Source of the DNA: Lates calcarifer
Lineage: Eukaryota; Chordata; Actinopteri; Centropomidae
Direction: 5' to 3'
Assembly: GCF_001640805.2 (NCBI RefSeq)
Contig: NC_066851.1
Coordinates: forward strand, 23,217,493-23,281,492
DNA length: 64,000 nucleotides
Part shown: positions 25,101 through 40,500 of the stretch, piece after piece
Numbering within the stretch: the first letter of the stretch is position 1
How the letters are laid out: each line of letters begins with the position of its first letter
Notes under the pieces: model-generated
What the model was told of the DNA's origin: nothing
The model's database searches: none
Seen by the model: only the letters and a program-made list of their open reading frames with translations
Translations under genes and position numbers: made by a program

Positions 25101-28100
25101 CTGCAGACCTCAGGTGAACAAGTCAGTTTACTTATTCATCTTCCCTGCAAACCTGCTCTGTACGGGGAGGACTGAGTGTGACAGCCTCATTATCTCGCAG
25201 TGAGTGTTTCTGGCGGCTGAGACTGAGACTGAGCTGTCACACACACACACCGTATGGATGTACAGGCAGAACAAGGCGGCAGGTGTCTTTATTCTGATCC
25301 CACAGTGAGAAACGAGGCAGAAGGTCGCACAGAGTTCAGACCTGCAGGGAGGCGCTCGATGCTCTTCCCCGATCGCCACAACTCAGACCTGATGTTTCCG
25401 TCCCAGCAGGACTGGGACATTATTATGTAAGAGGTAAGCTGCTGCTCTGAAGGCAGCACACCAGTAGCACTGTGTAAGTGTGTGTGAGTGTGTGTGTGTG
25501 TCTGAAGTGTTACTATGCTCCCAAATTACACTTCAAAGTGCTCATTTGTCATTTTGAATTCTACTGCACTTCATGCTGAGTCGAAAACTGCATATAAATT
25601 AGTGAGAAACTTTTCAAGCAACAATTAAATGACTTTTTCACCTCATCATAACATGCAGCTGTTTAGGGTGATTAGTTGATTAATTAATTCATAGACACTG
25701 CCTTGGCTCTAGGAGAGTGTGAATAACAGTGGTAATAAAACAGTGAATTTCAGTTTATTGACCAAAGGATTCATTGATTAATCAAATGTTGTGATCAGTT
25801 CAGAATGAACCTTCCTCATACTGTGTCCACACAGGTCAAAAGCTTTAAATTCTCATTCTTTCAAAGACCTTTTCCAGGAAGTTTAAGGCTGATTTTTGGA
25901 GAGATCACATGCTTTCTGCTGTAGTGTGTTTCCAGGTCAGTATAAAAGGTAAAGGGAGTTTATATAAAATGGGCCTTTTCCTCACAGGTAAGTGTAGCAG
26001 GGATGAACAGAGGTAATACAGTGTAGGGTCAGATATTACAATACAAAACATCAATCTATTAATTCTGACACCAACAGAAATACCATCAGAGAGTTTTAAT
26101 GTTTAGGACCCGATCAACTCAAATGTAAAATGATATATTTAAGTTTAAGGTTTGATATAAGTAAATCTGAATGCTAAAGAACCTTTACAAGACTATTTAC
26201 ATAATCTAATAATTATATTCTCAATAATCACAAGATTAACCCATGATGAAAATAACTGTAACAGCCTCTAAGATGTCATTAAGGTTCATTTTGTTGAATC
26301 AATAAATATTTGCAAAATCACATGAGACAGGGGCTGTGACACATACTGATAAAGCTGCATATCAGGATAAAAATATATTTTTTCTCTTAAATGCTTTTTC
26401 AGGAGCCTGGGGCCCCAGTGTGAGTCAGTGTTGCTTTTCTGGATCCAAATCAATTCAGCAGGTCAGAATGAAAGGCTAAAATCCTCTTCCTGAAGCTCTG
26501 TCCATTCAAAGAGAAAGTGCAAGCTTCCTGTCCTGGGAAACAACCGTGGGCAGATCTCATCAAGCGCATTTAAAGTGATTATACTGAACATGTTTTGATC
26601 CAAATGCCACTAGTTACTCACGACCTGCTGGCCTCCTGCTGCAGCTCTGCTCATTGAGGCCGCGTCCAACCAGGCCAGTCACAAACAAACCCAAACCCTG
26701 ATTGACTGGCAGGAGTCTTGACTGGCTCTGCAGGCTTTAATCCCCGCAGCACAAACTTACTGGGATGGAAGAAGGCTCCCACAGTATCCAGTCAGTCAAA
26801 ACCTCATTTCAAAACGAGAGTTTAAAACATCTGCAACCGAGAAGGAACGTTATCTCAAGCCTGGAGTCGATGGTACCTCAGTGTTTACAATCCTACAGAT
26901 GAAACAAGCTCCCATTTGCCGTGCATGTGATATGATCACTCAGTGATCCAAATACCGAAGAGGAGAGCGGACCAGAATGTTAAAGTAGCTGCACAGTCTA
27001 CACGTCCTTGAGCAGGATATTTAGAGTCTTTCTGCTCACTCTTTTTAAGTTGCCCAGAAAAAGTAACTTCATGTAAATTTTAAGATTGTGGACAAGAATT
27101 CTGAATCATTGTTTTGGTCTTATTGCATCATTTTCTGCAGCAGCAGGCACCCAGCCCTTTTCAACAACAACAACAAAAAAAAGTCTGATAAAACCACTGT
27201 CCGCTAACAGCAGACAGACACAGTTAGAGAGCAGCTGATGGAGAAAGTGGAACATTTAGGAGCTTAAGAGCTAAATATTTGTCTCAGGACCAGACTGAGA
27301 CCAAACCAGAGTGAAAAGGACGGAGTACATTCATCAGGTGGACACAAACAGGACTCCAAATGAACGCTAACATCTACAGCAACTGTTTGCTGCAAGTTCC
27401 CCATATAACGGTGATAATATGTCAAAGCTGTGTCCACAGCTTACTTCCACTGCCCAAAAGTGGATTAAAGAATAGTCTTATAGTCTCAGTATGTGTCTCA
27501 GACCAAGTGCCTAAAAGGTGGGTGACATGGCCTTAAAATAATATAACTCTTCCACAGCCTGCACTGTACTATGGCACTCCCCTAATATTAGCGAATTATG
27601 TATTGTGTAATGTGGACATAAAAAGGTGTGTGTGTGTGTGTGTACCTTTGAGATTCAACAGCTTTATCAGTCACATGTTCAAACAACGCATGCAGTGAAA
27701 TGCAGGGTGACATTTTATTAAAGCTGTGCTTAAAAGGCTTGTGTGCAATGAAGTATTATAACTACAGAGAGAGTGAAAATAAGAATTAGAAAAAGAAATA
27801 TAAAGGATAAACTATATATATATGCCACAGTTATGAGTCAAGTCATTCCAGAAAATTTTCTACATGCTCAAGCACAAGTCTGCAAATCTGCAGGGTGAAG
27901 TGAAGTATTCTCTGAGGACTAGACAAGGCCAAGGATACACAGAGTTCACCGACCTGCCGGCCTGAGGAAGCAGCTTTTTCTGAGTCTCTGTGTGTTGTGG
28001 CTACGGAGGCGTAAAAGCTGGAATACTATCTGAATACTAATATCTGGAATAATATCTTGAATATATATCTATATTGTTCCTTTCATTGCAGTGCTTGTTT

Positions 28101-28494
28101 TGTGTGTACACTTCTACAGTCTGTGTGTAGGTCCTTGTTTATCTTCCTCTCCTACAGTAGTGTACAGTACGCTGTAGTTCGTTACAGTAATTACTGGCTG
28201 CAGGATTCGGGGTCGGCTTGTGTTGCAGGAGCCCGGGGCCTCGGGATCCTGCAGCTCTGCCTCTATAGGAGCATGTGTACGGCCTTAAAGGAAGCTATTA
28301 ATAGACAGATAATCACACAGGGCACAGTAATCCCTCTACAGAGACACAGAGAGAGCACAGCTAAACGGCTTGGAGCAGGGCGAGCGAGTATGAATGTGGT
28401 AGAGGAACAGAGAGAGAGGGAGACTCTATTGCTGCTGTGTACAGGAAAGTGTGTGTGACTGTACTTTAAGAGTGTGAGAGAATGTGTATGTGTA

Positions 28495-28527
<33 letters not shown>

Positions 28528-31500
28528 CTGTGGCCTAGAATAACCCAGAAAATACCCTTCATACAAATCAGCAAGGAAGAACCCTGGAGTAGAAATGCTA
28601 CAACACACACACACACACACACACACACACTCAGCACTAAGAGCAGCCAGTAGCGTGACACTGTCAATGAGTCTATAATGGACAACAAAATGAAAAGGCA
28701 GTAAACTGATCATCATCAATCCCATCTTCCAATAAGACCTTTAACATTTTGTTGTTTTCACTGTGGATATCTATAAAATGTAAATAAATACAGACACCCC
28801 TCTCACTCAGATGGCAACCTGACCTGGTCTGATGGACTGGTTACCCTGCGTACAGATTGCCTACTCAAAAATCACAAAATTTGGAAGCATCTTGACATCT
28901 TGCTACATAACTGCTGGATTCCAGCTGGGCTCTGCATGTCATACCCCCAAGGTAAAAGCAAAGGGGTTTATCTTTGTTAATCACTTGCAGTTAAATGTCA
29001 ATTATGTGCTTCAGTAAAGGAATACATGCAGGATATTAGGTTTATGTGTTGCCTTAGAGGAAATGGAACATCTCATCTGGACAGTGTCAATGCCACCACT
29101 GATGGTGCAAGTGCTTCTATGAAACAGGTGGTTTGTAGGAACCTCAGTCTGATCTGAGGTTTCACTCCTCCACCACCACAGCTGGCCACACTGCAGCTAA
29201 TGTTTCCTCTACAGAGGTGATTAAAGCGCACACCAAGAATAACAGGACACATTAACTGGTTAAACATTCAAAGATTTTTTTGCATACATAGAGTTAGGTC
29301 TCAGTCCTGCTGCCCAATGTCAAACCACAGAACACCTATAGGTGTATGCAACACCTGAGCTGGAGTTACCTGCTGGCTGTTCATCCTCATACTCAATGAG
29401 GCAGAAAAGGGAATAAATATACCAGCCAAAGGCAAAGTGCTGACAGTTGTCAAGGCAACAAGCTTCTTCCAAATCACAAAAACTCTCTGTGTCACTGCAA
29501 AGGACAAAACCCAAGCGAGGAAAAGAAAACAATTAGTTGGCCAGAGCAAAGCTAGACGACGTGATATCAACATTTATGATTAACTAGAATAACCTCATTA
29601 AAATACCTGAACCTGCTCACTTTCTCAGGCTGCATAAATCTGCTACTACAACTTTAAGCATCTTTAATTCATCATAAATTCAGCTCATCTCCTTTTCAAG
29701 TCACTCAAATGAACACAGTGACCAGACTAATTTGTCATAAGACCTAAACTGAAGCTCTTTCATGACTAAAACTACCCATATCACTGAGGGCATTTACTTT
29801 ACCCATCCATCTTTATCCCTAAATCCATTTAGCTGGTACAAATGTCATCTTTTTTTGTTAATCCAGCAGCCTCTGTGGCCAGAGACCATCAGAGTTGCAG
29901 TGAGTGTTTGGCAGTTGCTGATCCACTCTATCCGCCTCTCTGTGCATAAGCCAACCATCATTTGGAGGATTATTATGGCTATATCACAGCAGCAACGGAT
30001 AGTGGAAGTCACTGAGGCTGGTGAAATGTGGGGTTTATCATTAACTGTGTCAGGTGGACAAGAAAAGAGTTGTCGGTCTAGTTTGATTGCGTCGTTGCAT
30101 GTGCTTGTTTTGTGGTAAGCCTGTAAGCTGCACATGGAAACTTTATGTGCTGGTAGTGCAACATGGCAGCTAAAGCTAACCTGACTGTGTTTAGGTTAAG
30201 GTTAATGATAGCTGGGGTAAAGATTTGGATGTTAAAGATTAGTCTGTCTGTGAGAATGACTAGCCTTGTGTCCACCAGTTGACACAGTCACGTGTTGTGG
30301 TCATTAAAAGCTATTTCACTGAGGAAACAATCAGCCAATCAGAGCTTTGTAGGCAGAATGTCATTTTCCTCTACAACAGCAAGAAAACAAGAATTTGCAA
30401 GGAAAATGACAACAACTGCTGACGACAACCAAGAACTAAGATTTCTATCTGTCGACGTTTAAGTCAATTACGTCTTCAATCGCTTAGAAAAAATGTTAAC
30501 TCTTCCTAGAAAACCACCACTGTAGCTTCTGTGTCGCTCACTACTAACCTCTGAGGTCAGCAACAATAACAACCCCTGCCATATGTGACAAACATGGGGC
30601 TGATATGGACAAAATGTCACACCATCATTTACATTCATACCAGGAAAGCCAAGAACTAAAAGTGATTTGTATTGAGAAGTCATCTGTGCTGCTAGTTTCT
30701 GTGATTTATAGTAAATACATTTGCTCAGTTTGATCATTTTAATTTAAACTTATCCATCTGCTGCACAAACAATTAAACAAATGGTAAGACACAGACAGAA
30801 TACTGGATAGTTTTTGTAGCGTTCATAAAAACATCAGATTGGATTCGGATATGAGCAGAGCTTAGCAATAATTCAATATTAACCTGGTTTCATATTTAGA
30901 AACTTTCTAGACAAAATGATTAATCGAAAAGATTAGCGACATATTAACTGTTGCTGAAGATAATCGTAAGTTGCATGCCTTTATTCAATGCTAAATTTAA
31001 TGGACAATGGGCTAAACTTTGCACGACCATTTCAGCTGCCAGAACAGGTCGACCTCTATATAAAGACATGTAATGGTGCAGATTTTAACCTGCTGTCCCA
31101 GGAAATACACGGCGATCGGCGATGACTGTTGACACCAGGTCACAGAGCTATAAAAGCCGTCACTACTTCTCATGAAGCAAACTGGTCTCATATCAACACG
31201 ACTATTCTGAGATACTTTATGAGTGCGGCCCAGGCCTGTGGAAACAATGATGCTCTGCTCTGGCTTCAGCAGTCTCAGCCTTGGTTTTCTCCTCCATGCC
31301 TGTTCCGTTTCTCCGCTCTGGAAGAGACTCTCATCTGGGCTCCCTTGGCAGAGGAAGAGAGAAGTCACTGCTGCTTAATTAATGGTGGAAAAAAGCTTAA
31401 CGACTCGCAGCACGAGAGAGAGAGAGCAGTCGGATGGCGCACCACAGGAACTCCTTTAAGTTAGGCTAATTACATAACAGCATCAATCTATTGGACACAG

Positions 31501-34500
31501 CGTCAGAGTGGCAGCTTGTGTGTGTGTATGCATCCTTTTTTAAGCTTGTAAAATCTGTTGTTTTAATGTTGTTGTTGTGTATGCTCATCACACTTTGAGG
31601 ATCTTTAGTGGTAAGTCTCAAACATGGAGACTAATTAGAAGAAGAAAAAAAAGGATTCTGGAGAAGATGCACACAGGCGAAAGTGCAGCGTGTCTTCCAG
31701 ATTACATCAGCGACTGATTATTCCAGTAGCCAAACATGATCTGGCAGTGCTCAGTCATCAGTACAGTCATCAAGAGTAAGTGTAAGACCTGCTCCAAAGA
31801 TGCACAAATGCAACTATACACTGAAACAAAGAGGAAAACCTTGAGTCAAACAAACAAAATGTGTTTTAAAAATTTAAATACTCACTGAGTGACAGAAATG
31901 AAGGAGCCTGGAGGTTAAAGAAACCTTGATAAACAAAGGTTGTAGTACAAACAAGATGGAGAAAGAACACAATTATGACACAGAGATCACAGTGCGGCTT
32001 TCAGGGTTCTCTGTGAGCTGGAGCCTGAGTCAAGTGACTGTGAAGCTAACAGACAAAATTAGTTTAAATAATTAGTTCAAATCACACAGTAAGAGAGTGG
32101 CTAGGCTGGACAGTGCATCCAAATCCCCCCACCATTCTCAAGAACACAAACTGAGGCCTTCATCACTGCACATCATATATCATCATATACAGTGGTGCCT
32201 TTAGACAAATGTCTTGATTTTCAGAATGTAAAACTTTATGCCTGCAGCTTTCCGAAGTCAGAACACCTATAAAGACGTTGGAAGATACATCTTAGAGGTC
32301 ACTAGATGACTGACTAAAAATATATAAATCCCTGCTATCTAAAATTATATTTGGTTTTTATTATTTTACCTCATGTTTCTACAAGTAGATGCTGCTTTTT
32401 GTGAGAGATCACAGTCTGGAGCTACGGAAGAAGCTGACATCTTTGTCGAACTGTGTCTAGATTTTCCAAAAATTATGATGCATTTCAGGTAACTGTTTCC
32501 CCTGACAGTTATTAAAAAATGTTAAAAGAACCTTAGAGTATTATAGTTGCTAAAAAAAGTAATTTTCTTGTCTATTAATGGAAAATACTTCACTGCCGTG
32601 CTTCACTGCTACTAGGTTATACTGTTCTGCACGTAGAGATTTTAGTGGAAACACAAGTCTAGGAACGGAGGCATAAGAAGGTGTAAGGTGACCATGCGAC
32701 GCACTCTCTCAGAACAGTCCACACACACTCAGTGTAAAGGGGAAAGCCCCTTGTCTCTAAAAGCACTGAGTGTGTGTGTGTGACGGGGCGAGCTGGCTTG
32801 AGTTACGGCAGGAGAGAGAGAGAGTGAGCAGCCTCAACAGATGGACTCAGCAGGTGACTGGACCCCGGCCTGAAGGTCAGTTTGTAGGGTGTTATGTACT
32901 GGCTATGACGATATTATGTATGTACACAAACTCACAGGGTTCTCTGCTGTTGCAAACAGCTGTCATAAAGGTATAAACAGAGGAGAGTTAAGGTGGACTG
33001 TGATTAGTCCGACAATCAGGAAGACACACTGGGCTATTGATGGAGTCACGTCAAGGAGCTGTGGGTGTGACCTTTGCTCTCCTCGCTGCTGGTGGTTTCT
33101 AATTAACCTTATTTAACCACAGGAAGGTGCTGCACCCTGGTTCAGCTGCCCACAACCAGTCTTTAACTGTTGGTCCCCTCATCCATAGTTATTCAGGAAA
33201 TGTTTTAAAAGTTTGGCCAACTTCTTAGCGTCTGAATTGTTGTTAGATTAAGCTTCACACTCTGTTTGTCTGAGTCACTTTAAAGCGGAGCAGCAGAATA
33301 ATAAACCACAGACTTGACAGACAATTAATGATCTGACTGCTGGTGGCATCTTTGCAAAATCCTCATGTCAACAAATTCAATTAACTTCCTTTCTTTCAGA
33401 CTTTCTTTTCTTTCTTTACTCTCACAAAGCAAAACAACAGCCGTACAAATTAAACATTTTTTTCTAAAATATTTACAACAAATGAAACTGTATGTCTCCA
33501 ATACGCACATCTGTACAAGGCCCTGATACATTTACAACAGAGAAAAACGCTTCAATTCAAATGACCCTGGTTTTATTGTGACTACTTTCTACTGAAGCCA
33601 TTTATATTAGACTAATCTGATCTAGCTAACGTATTTAAATGTTTCCTGTAGCTAATTGACAAGCACATGGACTGGAGCCAAACCAATATTAGTTTATCAC
33701 AGATACGTATCGGTACTGGTCAACATGTCAGTCAATAAAACACAAAACTGCATTACAAAGATCGCCTGCCTGAGGTCATTGACACAAATCGTTTCCCTTT
33801 AAGGCTTTAAAACTCACTAACAGGACTAAAACGATCTCTCAAGGTGGAAAACAATTTACTTCCACTTTTCTGAACAGCGTTTCTCAACGTTTCTCAGAGT
33901 TGATATGTGATTGTCCTCAGTGATGCTGCATCTTAAGACACCGGCACTTTGGCTCCAGCTTTTACCAAACCTCCTCTTCTGCAATAAACTTTAACAAACT
34001 AAAGATTTATACACATGAGCATGTTCATCACAGCAGAAACTGTGTGTCATGTTCCCTGTGGGGGGGGGGGACAGTTTCCCAGCAGTCACCGCTGTCGCTA
34101 CTGGGCCCATAAGCGATTGAGGTTAAACATTACATAAAGGATTACGGTGAGAAGAGATGATACACGCTGACTGTCATAACATCTGTTCTGTTTGGTCCTC
34201 AAAGCAGGGGGGACAGACGTGACCCAGCAACATGGCTGCCATCAGCTGTCGATGCAAATCTCCACAGGAAGCTGGCACTCGACCAGCTGCTCGACAATCG
34301 CGACGCTGTGTTGACATTCACATGTGTGCACACATGTGAACACATTTGGTTGATACTGTGTTCTCTGCCAGACACACAACACAACACAGAGGTCAATTTG
34401 ACTCCTGCTGCAAGTAAAAGAACTTTAGTATGGCCTTACTGGATTCGCTGGCTAACTGCTATGCTACATTCATGAACACTGAAGAATCTGGAGATCAGTA

Positions 34501-37500
34501 TGGCGCAAAAATAATGACAAGCATTTTGCACAGGAGGCCAAACAATACAAATGATATACATTAATGTGATGCTTAGATTCTTATCCATCACACAGTCCCA
34601 TCAGGGAGACCCACAGAGTCATAAAGAACTATCTGCAGAGACAAGAACAAGGATGGTCTGGACCCCACAGAGTCCTGATCTCAACATCATGGAGGAACTC
34701 TGGCAACGTCTCCAAGATGGTTAGAACAACCTACCGGCTAAGCACCTGAAAAGCTGTGTGCAGCTGTACTGAGGAGAACTCTGCATCAAGTAAACTGCTG
34801 AATAAAACCTACTCTGTCTTGTGCCAAATATAACCAGCGTTTCGTTATGATGTCACTTTGAGGATGTACACACGAAGCCTGGAACGGATGAATGAAGAAA
34901 AGGAAAGGGAAGTGGACTGCACCAGCCAGGGTGAAAAAAAAAACACTGTAACCATGGCAACCGTGTCAAACAGTCAAACACATGGTGAACTGGACAAAGT
35001 AGTGGTAACTAAAACATACTGTGGGCCAACAGAAGCATAAGAGTGAGAGTCAGCAAACGGACTCAGTAGTGTTCGTTAAATACCAAACAGTGTTCGTTAA
35101 ATACCAAAATCTGGTTTGAGTTTGATCAGATCAGACACCATTAGCTACTGGTCGTACCAGACCAGTCAGGCAGCAGCTGCAAAACACCTGGATGTATTGA
35201 ATTTAGCAATAATTTTATTTCTGCTTATCAGTTCAACTTTTCACTTGTAAAAAGGAAAAAAAAAAACAAAAACAAAAACAATTACTTCCTCTTTCAAAAC
35301 ATTCAAACCTCTATCACTGACGAAACTGTTGATCAACTAATATTTTCTGCTAAATTTCAGAGATGAAAAAGCCACTGATAACTGACTGCCACTGACTGTG
35401 TTCAAGTGAGAGCTCCAAGACAGTCTCATGCTATTTCCTTGTCTGTCACTGTACTGTAGTATCTTCTGACTTCAGACTTGTTTCTGCCCTGAAGTCAGTG
35501 AGTCTGATATTGTGAAAACTGACAGCTGAATTCCCAGAACAAAGGCCCAGTCTGCACAGAGTACAGCACTATACTATGCATGTGCTGTACATACATGTAC
35601 AGGCTCAGCACAGGCACCAGTGCAGAATTTGTGTAATGGAAGAACTTGAACGTATAAATATATATTCATGACCCAGATTCAAACTCCCTGTTCCCCTATC
35701 TCCATGTTCTCAGGTCTCATATAAGCGTCCCTGCAAGGCGCCAAGCTGCTGTCAATCATTAACACATGCAGTCTTTCCTGGGTAAACTTTGCTCCTGCTA
35801 CTGTAGCCAACAACACGGCAGATGGCAGAGTATGGGGCCTAGTCACTTTCACTCCAGTGACAAGGTGTCACAGGTACTAAAATGTCTCAATTATATCTCC
35901 CTGAGAGAAACTACAAGACTCCTGAAAGCTCAGTGACAGACGTAAGAGGTTGTTTTTAATATCTCCTTTTGAACTGCTGATGCTTCTCTGATCCAAGTAA
36001 CCCTCAACCACAGAACACCTTTAATAAACACCAAGCTAAGACACTAAGACCCAACGGCAGCACACTGCTTTCTTATTTTGTCTTTGTGTTGTTGGAGTCT
36101 GGTAGTAACAGTCACACGGGTGTGGGGTGACATTTCCTGTACAGTTCAATGAGCAAACATGACATAAAACCATCACACAGCCTTCCAGTGTCAGGGCTTC
36201 TCTTCCTACTTCAGTTGTACACGTTAATGAAACTTGTTGTGTTGGTGGATAAATGCCTCCATGAAAAGACACATCATAACAGTTGCCAATTACGCACCTG
36301 TCTGACATAAAAACATGATAAATGATTATTCATTTACCATCAGCTGCTGTGTCCTACACCATGGTATGACTGTCAAATGATATTTGTGCCAAGAGCTGCT
36401 CTATATTAATCATTTAGGTAATTTTCCAAGCAAAAATGCCCAAAAATGCTGATCCCAGCTGCTGAAATGTCTTCTATCACTATAAACTGAGTATCTTTAT
36501 CTACATTTTAATACATCAACCTGGGCTCTAGGGAACTGTGGTGGATATTTTTAACTTCTTTAAAGTCCAGACAATTAACTTATTTATGGAGAAAATAATC
36601 AGCTGGATAATCTGTGATGAAAAGTAGAGGAATGATCAAAGTGTTAAGCATTTAAGTGATTCTCTTTGTTATAACTAATGATTATGTTGTCATTTTATCT
36701 TGATAGTTAAACTGAGGGGAGACAGTTAAACCTGCCTCACACTGGAGAAGCTGAAACCTACAAATGTTTTATGCATCATTTAAGAAATTTCTTAAAATGC
36801 TAAATAGGCTGCTGAAAAAGTTGTTCAGTGTCAACATGGTTGAATATAAGAGATGGATTTCTCTTCTTATTGTGAGATATGAAATATAATTTGTACCACT
36901 GATGAAGAACGTTTTCTTTTCTATTTTCTCTCTCTCTTTGTGTTATACTAATATTTTACATGTAAATCTATTTAAGTTTCTTCAATTATCAGCAACCACA
37001 GTGGCAGTGAATCATTGTTTGGCACATGCTGGACAGACCCTCACATAACTGACAGGTCACAGGTTTGAACCCTATGACAGCTGATGTGTCACGTCAAAGT
37101 TTCCTTGAGTAAGACTCTGTTTTAAGAGCATCAGCACAAAGTCTGAAATGTAAAAGCCGTCCTCTGAGGTGCAGCAGCAGCAGCAGGAATGATCAGCACA
37201 CAAAGACGGCGTTCACGAGTGCAGGTGAGCCCGCGAGGACGCTCACAGGAGTCACATAGCAGGAATTCCTCCAGCTGTGAGCACCACAGAATCAAACTCA
37301 ACACAACACAACACAGGAGGTACCTGTCCTTCACTTCAGCTCACTCACCACCTCCTGCTGCACAGTCGTCATTACAGACAAGTCAGCCACTGGTCAACAT
37401 GCGTACATGTTTGTGTATCAGTCAGCACATGCTAATCTTCACTGCCATGAGCTGGATTAGAGTTGGTTTCATTTAGATTTTATCTGTTGGGGCTGGGTAT

Positions 37501-40500
37501 GAACCTCAACACCTCTTTGGTCAGTGGAACCAAGAATTTGAAACTGAAACTAATCTAAAGCCTGGAACAAAGACTGATTTTTGTCAAGTCTAAAAAAAAG
37601 TCAAAAAGTGTCCATCCAAAGTTTAAATGGCCGAATGGGACTTCAAATTGTTTTCATGTTGCCTGTTTTGTCTGGCAAAGTCTCTAAGCCTCAAATATAT
37701 TCTATTTAGAATTATTTAAAACAGAAAAAAGATGCTGACAATTGTCTGGTCAAGACTCGTTTTCTGTAATGACAATTTCATACTTGTAGCATTTAATCCA
37801 ATTTACTGGAGGTTTCATTTTTCACCAGTATGAAAAACCTTCAAATGGTTTTGATTATTGTTTCTGGTCTTTGGCTGAAGCCTGAACCAGATGATGGTCA
37901 TGTTATTTGAATAATAAAATATGAAAAAAAAAAACCACATCTTGTAAGAGAGCTAAAAAGATTAGTCAATTACATTGTTAGTCAGTTGACAGAGAACTAA
38001 TGGAGTAATTGTTTTAGTCAGTTATCATGCAAGGATGTTCTCTAGTTATAGCTTCTTTTGGACAGTTGGTCAATAAAAACATTTGGAAAACAATGAAAAT
38101 GTGCTGCCCCATTTATATTGTAACTATGAGGTATTGTAATTATACTGTGTCCTTTTTTGTCTTTTTGTTTTTTCCCCTTATTTTATTGGTTTCTTATTTT
38201 ACTTAGATTAGCTTCTCTGAGTGGCCAGATTTGTTTTGTTGTTTGTTATTCATTCTGTTGACTTAAACATTTATCAATTAAAAGGATAACTATTACAGCC
38301 ATGTATTGTAAACACGCTACATGTGTGCTGACACATGCATTACAGCCGAGTAGATGGAAGCTCAGCAGGCCCAAGATTCACTTAACCTCAAGAATCTTAA
38401 AGTGGAAAAGGAGATTTCTCAGCAAATCCTGGGCTCTTTGATATTTCGCGCCAGTTTTCATCCCCAGCCACAAACTGAATCCTCGTTCTCGAATGCCAAC
38501 ATTTGCTCTCCTACAACACATTCTTCCACGAGGAATCATAAGGATAAAATGTACTCATTCCACCAGTGAACTTTCCATTCTCCCCTCAGCCAGTAAAAAC
38601 ACTCGTCTTCTGTTACCATCCCAGTCCATTTTAAGTCCACCTTTCCATCTGCCTCACACACACATGACAGGCTGGGCCGGCTGGTAGTAGCGACAGCCCT
38701 TGACAGCAGAGGCTAACTTTAACACTCCGTGCTCCTGTGCTAGCAACTATGTGCTCCCCCCCACGACACCCATACATAAAAACTGTCACTCACTTAATCA
38801 GGTCTCCGCTCCCTGTTAGGCACCAACAGTAGCCAAAGACAGTCATGAACGTCGCCGTGTGAGTTGATTTGAGTCAAACATGTGGACAACAGAAGTTTAG
38901 CAGACCCACGCTCTTCTTGTGTCTTGTTTGTAGCGAGCGGAGCTGGAAAAATGTAAAGAGACACCTCGTGGATCGGGTTTCTCCTGAGGGGAGGACGTGG
39001 AGGGGAGGGAAGACAAGGCAGCGTGTCGGTGGGCTTCATTGGCCAAGCAGAGACCAGAGGAAGCTGCAGAGAGAGGCCAGGGGCGGGCTGTGCAGCATTG
39101 TACATCTATCTCTTTCTTTCTATTTTTTGCTCCGCTCTTTTTTAAAGCCTTCTGCCCAGGAGGGGTCAGAGGCAGATCAGTGCTCCTACACAAGGTGGAC
39201 GTGAGCCTGAGACGTGAGAGGAACCTAATTCAGGTTGAAAATGCCGACGTCACGTTCAGCCACAGGAGGATTTGGCCAACATTAGCCCGAGTTGCTGTTG
39301 GAATCAGTTACGCTCTCCAACAGGCTGTGTTTGTCATGTTTTCCCCATTTATGCCACAGCATCTGTGATAGGAGGGGGTCGATTCAGAGACGTCACAACA
39401 GCTAACGTCAGTGTGGAGGGAGAAGTGAGCACCTGCAGGAGAGCTGGGAGGAGCACGAGGACAAGAAACCTGATTTTTATTCACGAATCTTTCCCCTCTC
39501 CCCACACGTACGTTGGAGGACTCCAAATTTACCCTGGTACTCTCAGTTTGCCAGCCAGACTTAACAAGCACAGAAAATGTAACAAGCACAGAAATCTGGC
39601 TGGTGGTAATTGTCCTTTTTCCTCTGTGAACAAATGCTGGATAAATGTATTTTTCTACAACTTGTTTCTACAATTTCTACACAGCTAATTGATAACACAG
39701 TGGTACTGTTTCTCCTGACTTACAGAACAGAAGCTGCTGCACATTTTTAAGTGACAGACCGACACATTAAAGAATATGAAGGAAAGGTTTTATCATAATA
39801 CGACTGTGACTGAGAGGGTTTTCAAAATCTGATCAACTAGAAGTGTTTATATGAATATTTATGAAGGCTATAATGTCATATTTTGAATGGAGTTGGTTTG
39901 CTCCAGCTCTTAATTTACTTTTTTTCTATCATAACAGTAGATCATCATGAAAACTAAATACAGGTGAAGAATTAATAAACGTTAATAAAAGTTGATTAAC
40001 GTGTTCTACCATGTTTTTCCTCTTTCATCTTCACATCATGATATTAGACTTGAAATCTTTCAATGCTGCTGATTTGCATGTTAAGAGAGGAGAGAGGGAA
40101 TAAAAGAAGGATGGGATGGACAGATTCCCAAACAGAGAGGGAGCAGAGTTTGTTTATGTTTAGCTGTTGCCTGACAGGAACCATCTCCTTCCCCTCCTCT
40201 TCCTCCTGCTTTCCTTCCTCTGCCACAGAACATTAAAGGACTCCTAATCCTTCCTCCAGGTTTCCCGCCAGCCTCGTCCCTACTCTTCACCTCTCTCTCT
40301 CTCCATTTGCATTCCTCCCTCGTTCTACCTCCCTAAGTGAACATCACTGTGGAAACGCTTAATGAAGCCTGAACTCTGTAACAGGTATGTAAATCGGATG
40401 ATATAATTCCTACTGTATATTTACAATATCACGGCTGATTCTTTTCACACTGTGTAACATGTGGTACGGTGGTTTCTGTTGCTATGCCAACTCTGGTGGT

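Noticed and set aside
29301..29573. Overlapping 90- and 70-codon minus-strand frames with Cys-rich and hydrophobic stretches
   Set aside because: I considered a nested exon or transposon fragment, but no family was recognised and neither frame has convincing splice sites at both ends.
37010..37125. Possible tRNA gene from A- and B-box-like words
   Set aside because: Arms of a cloverleaf do not pair and no terminator follows at the right distance; a SINE remnant fits better.
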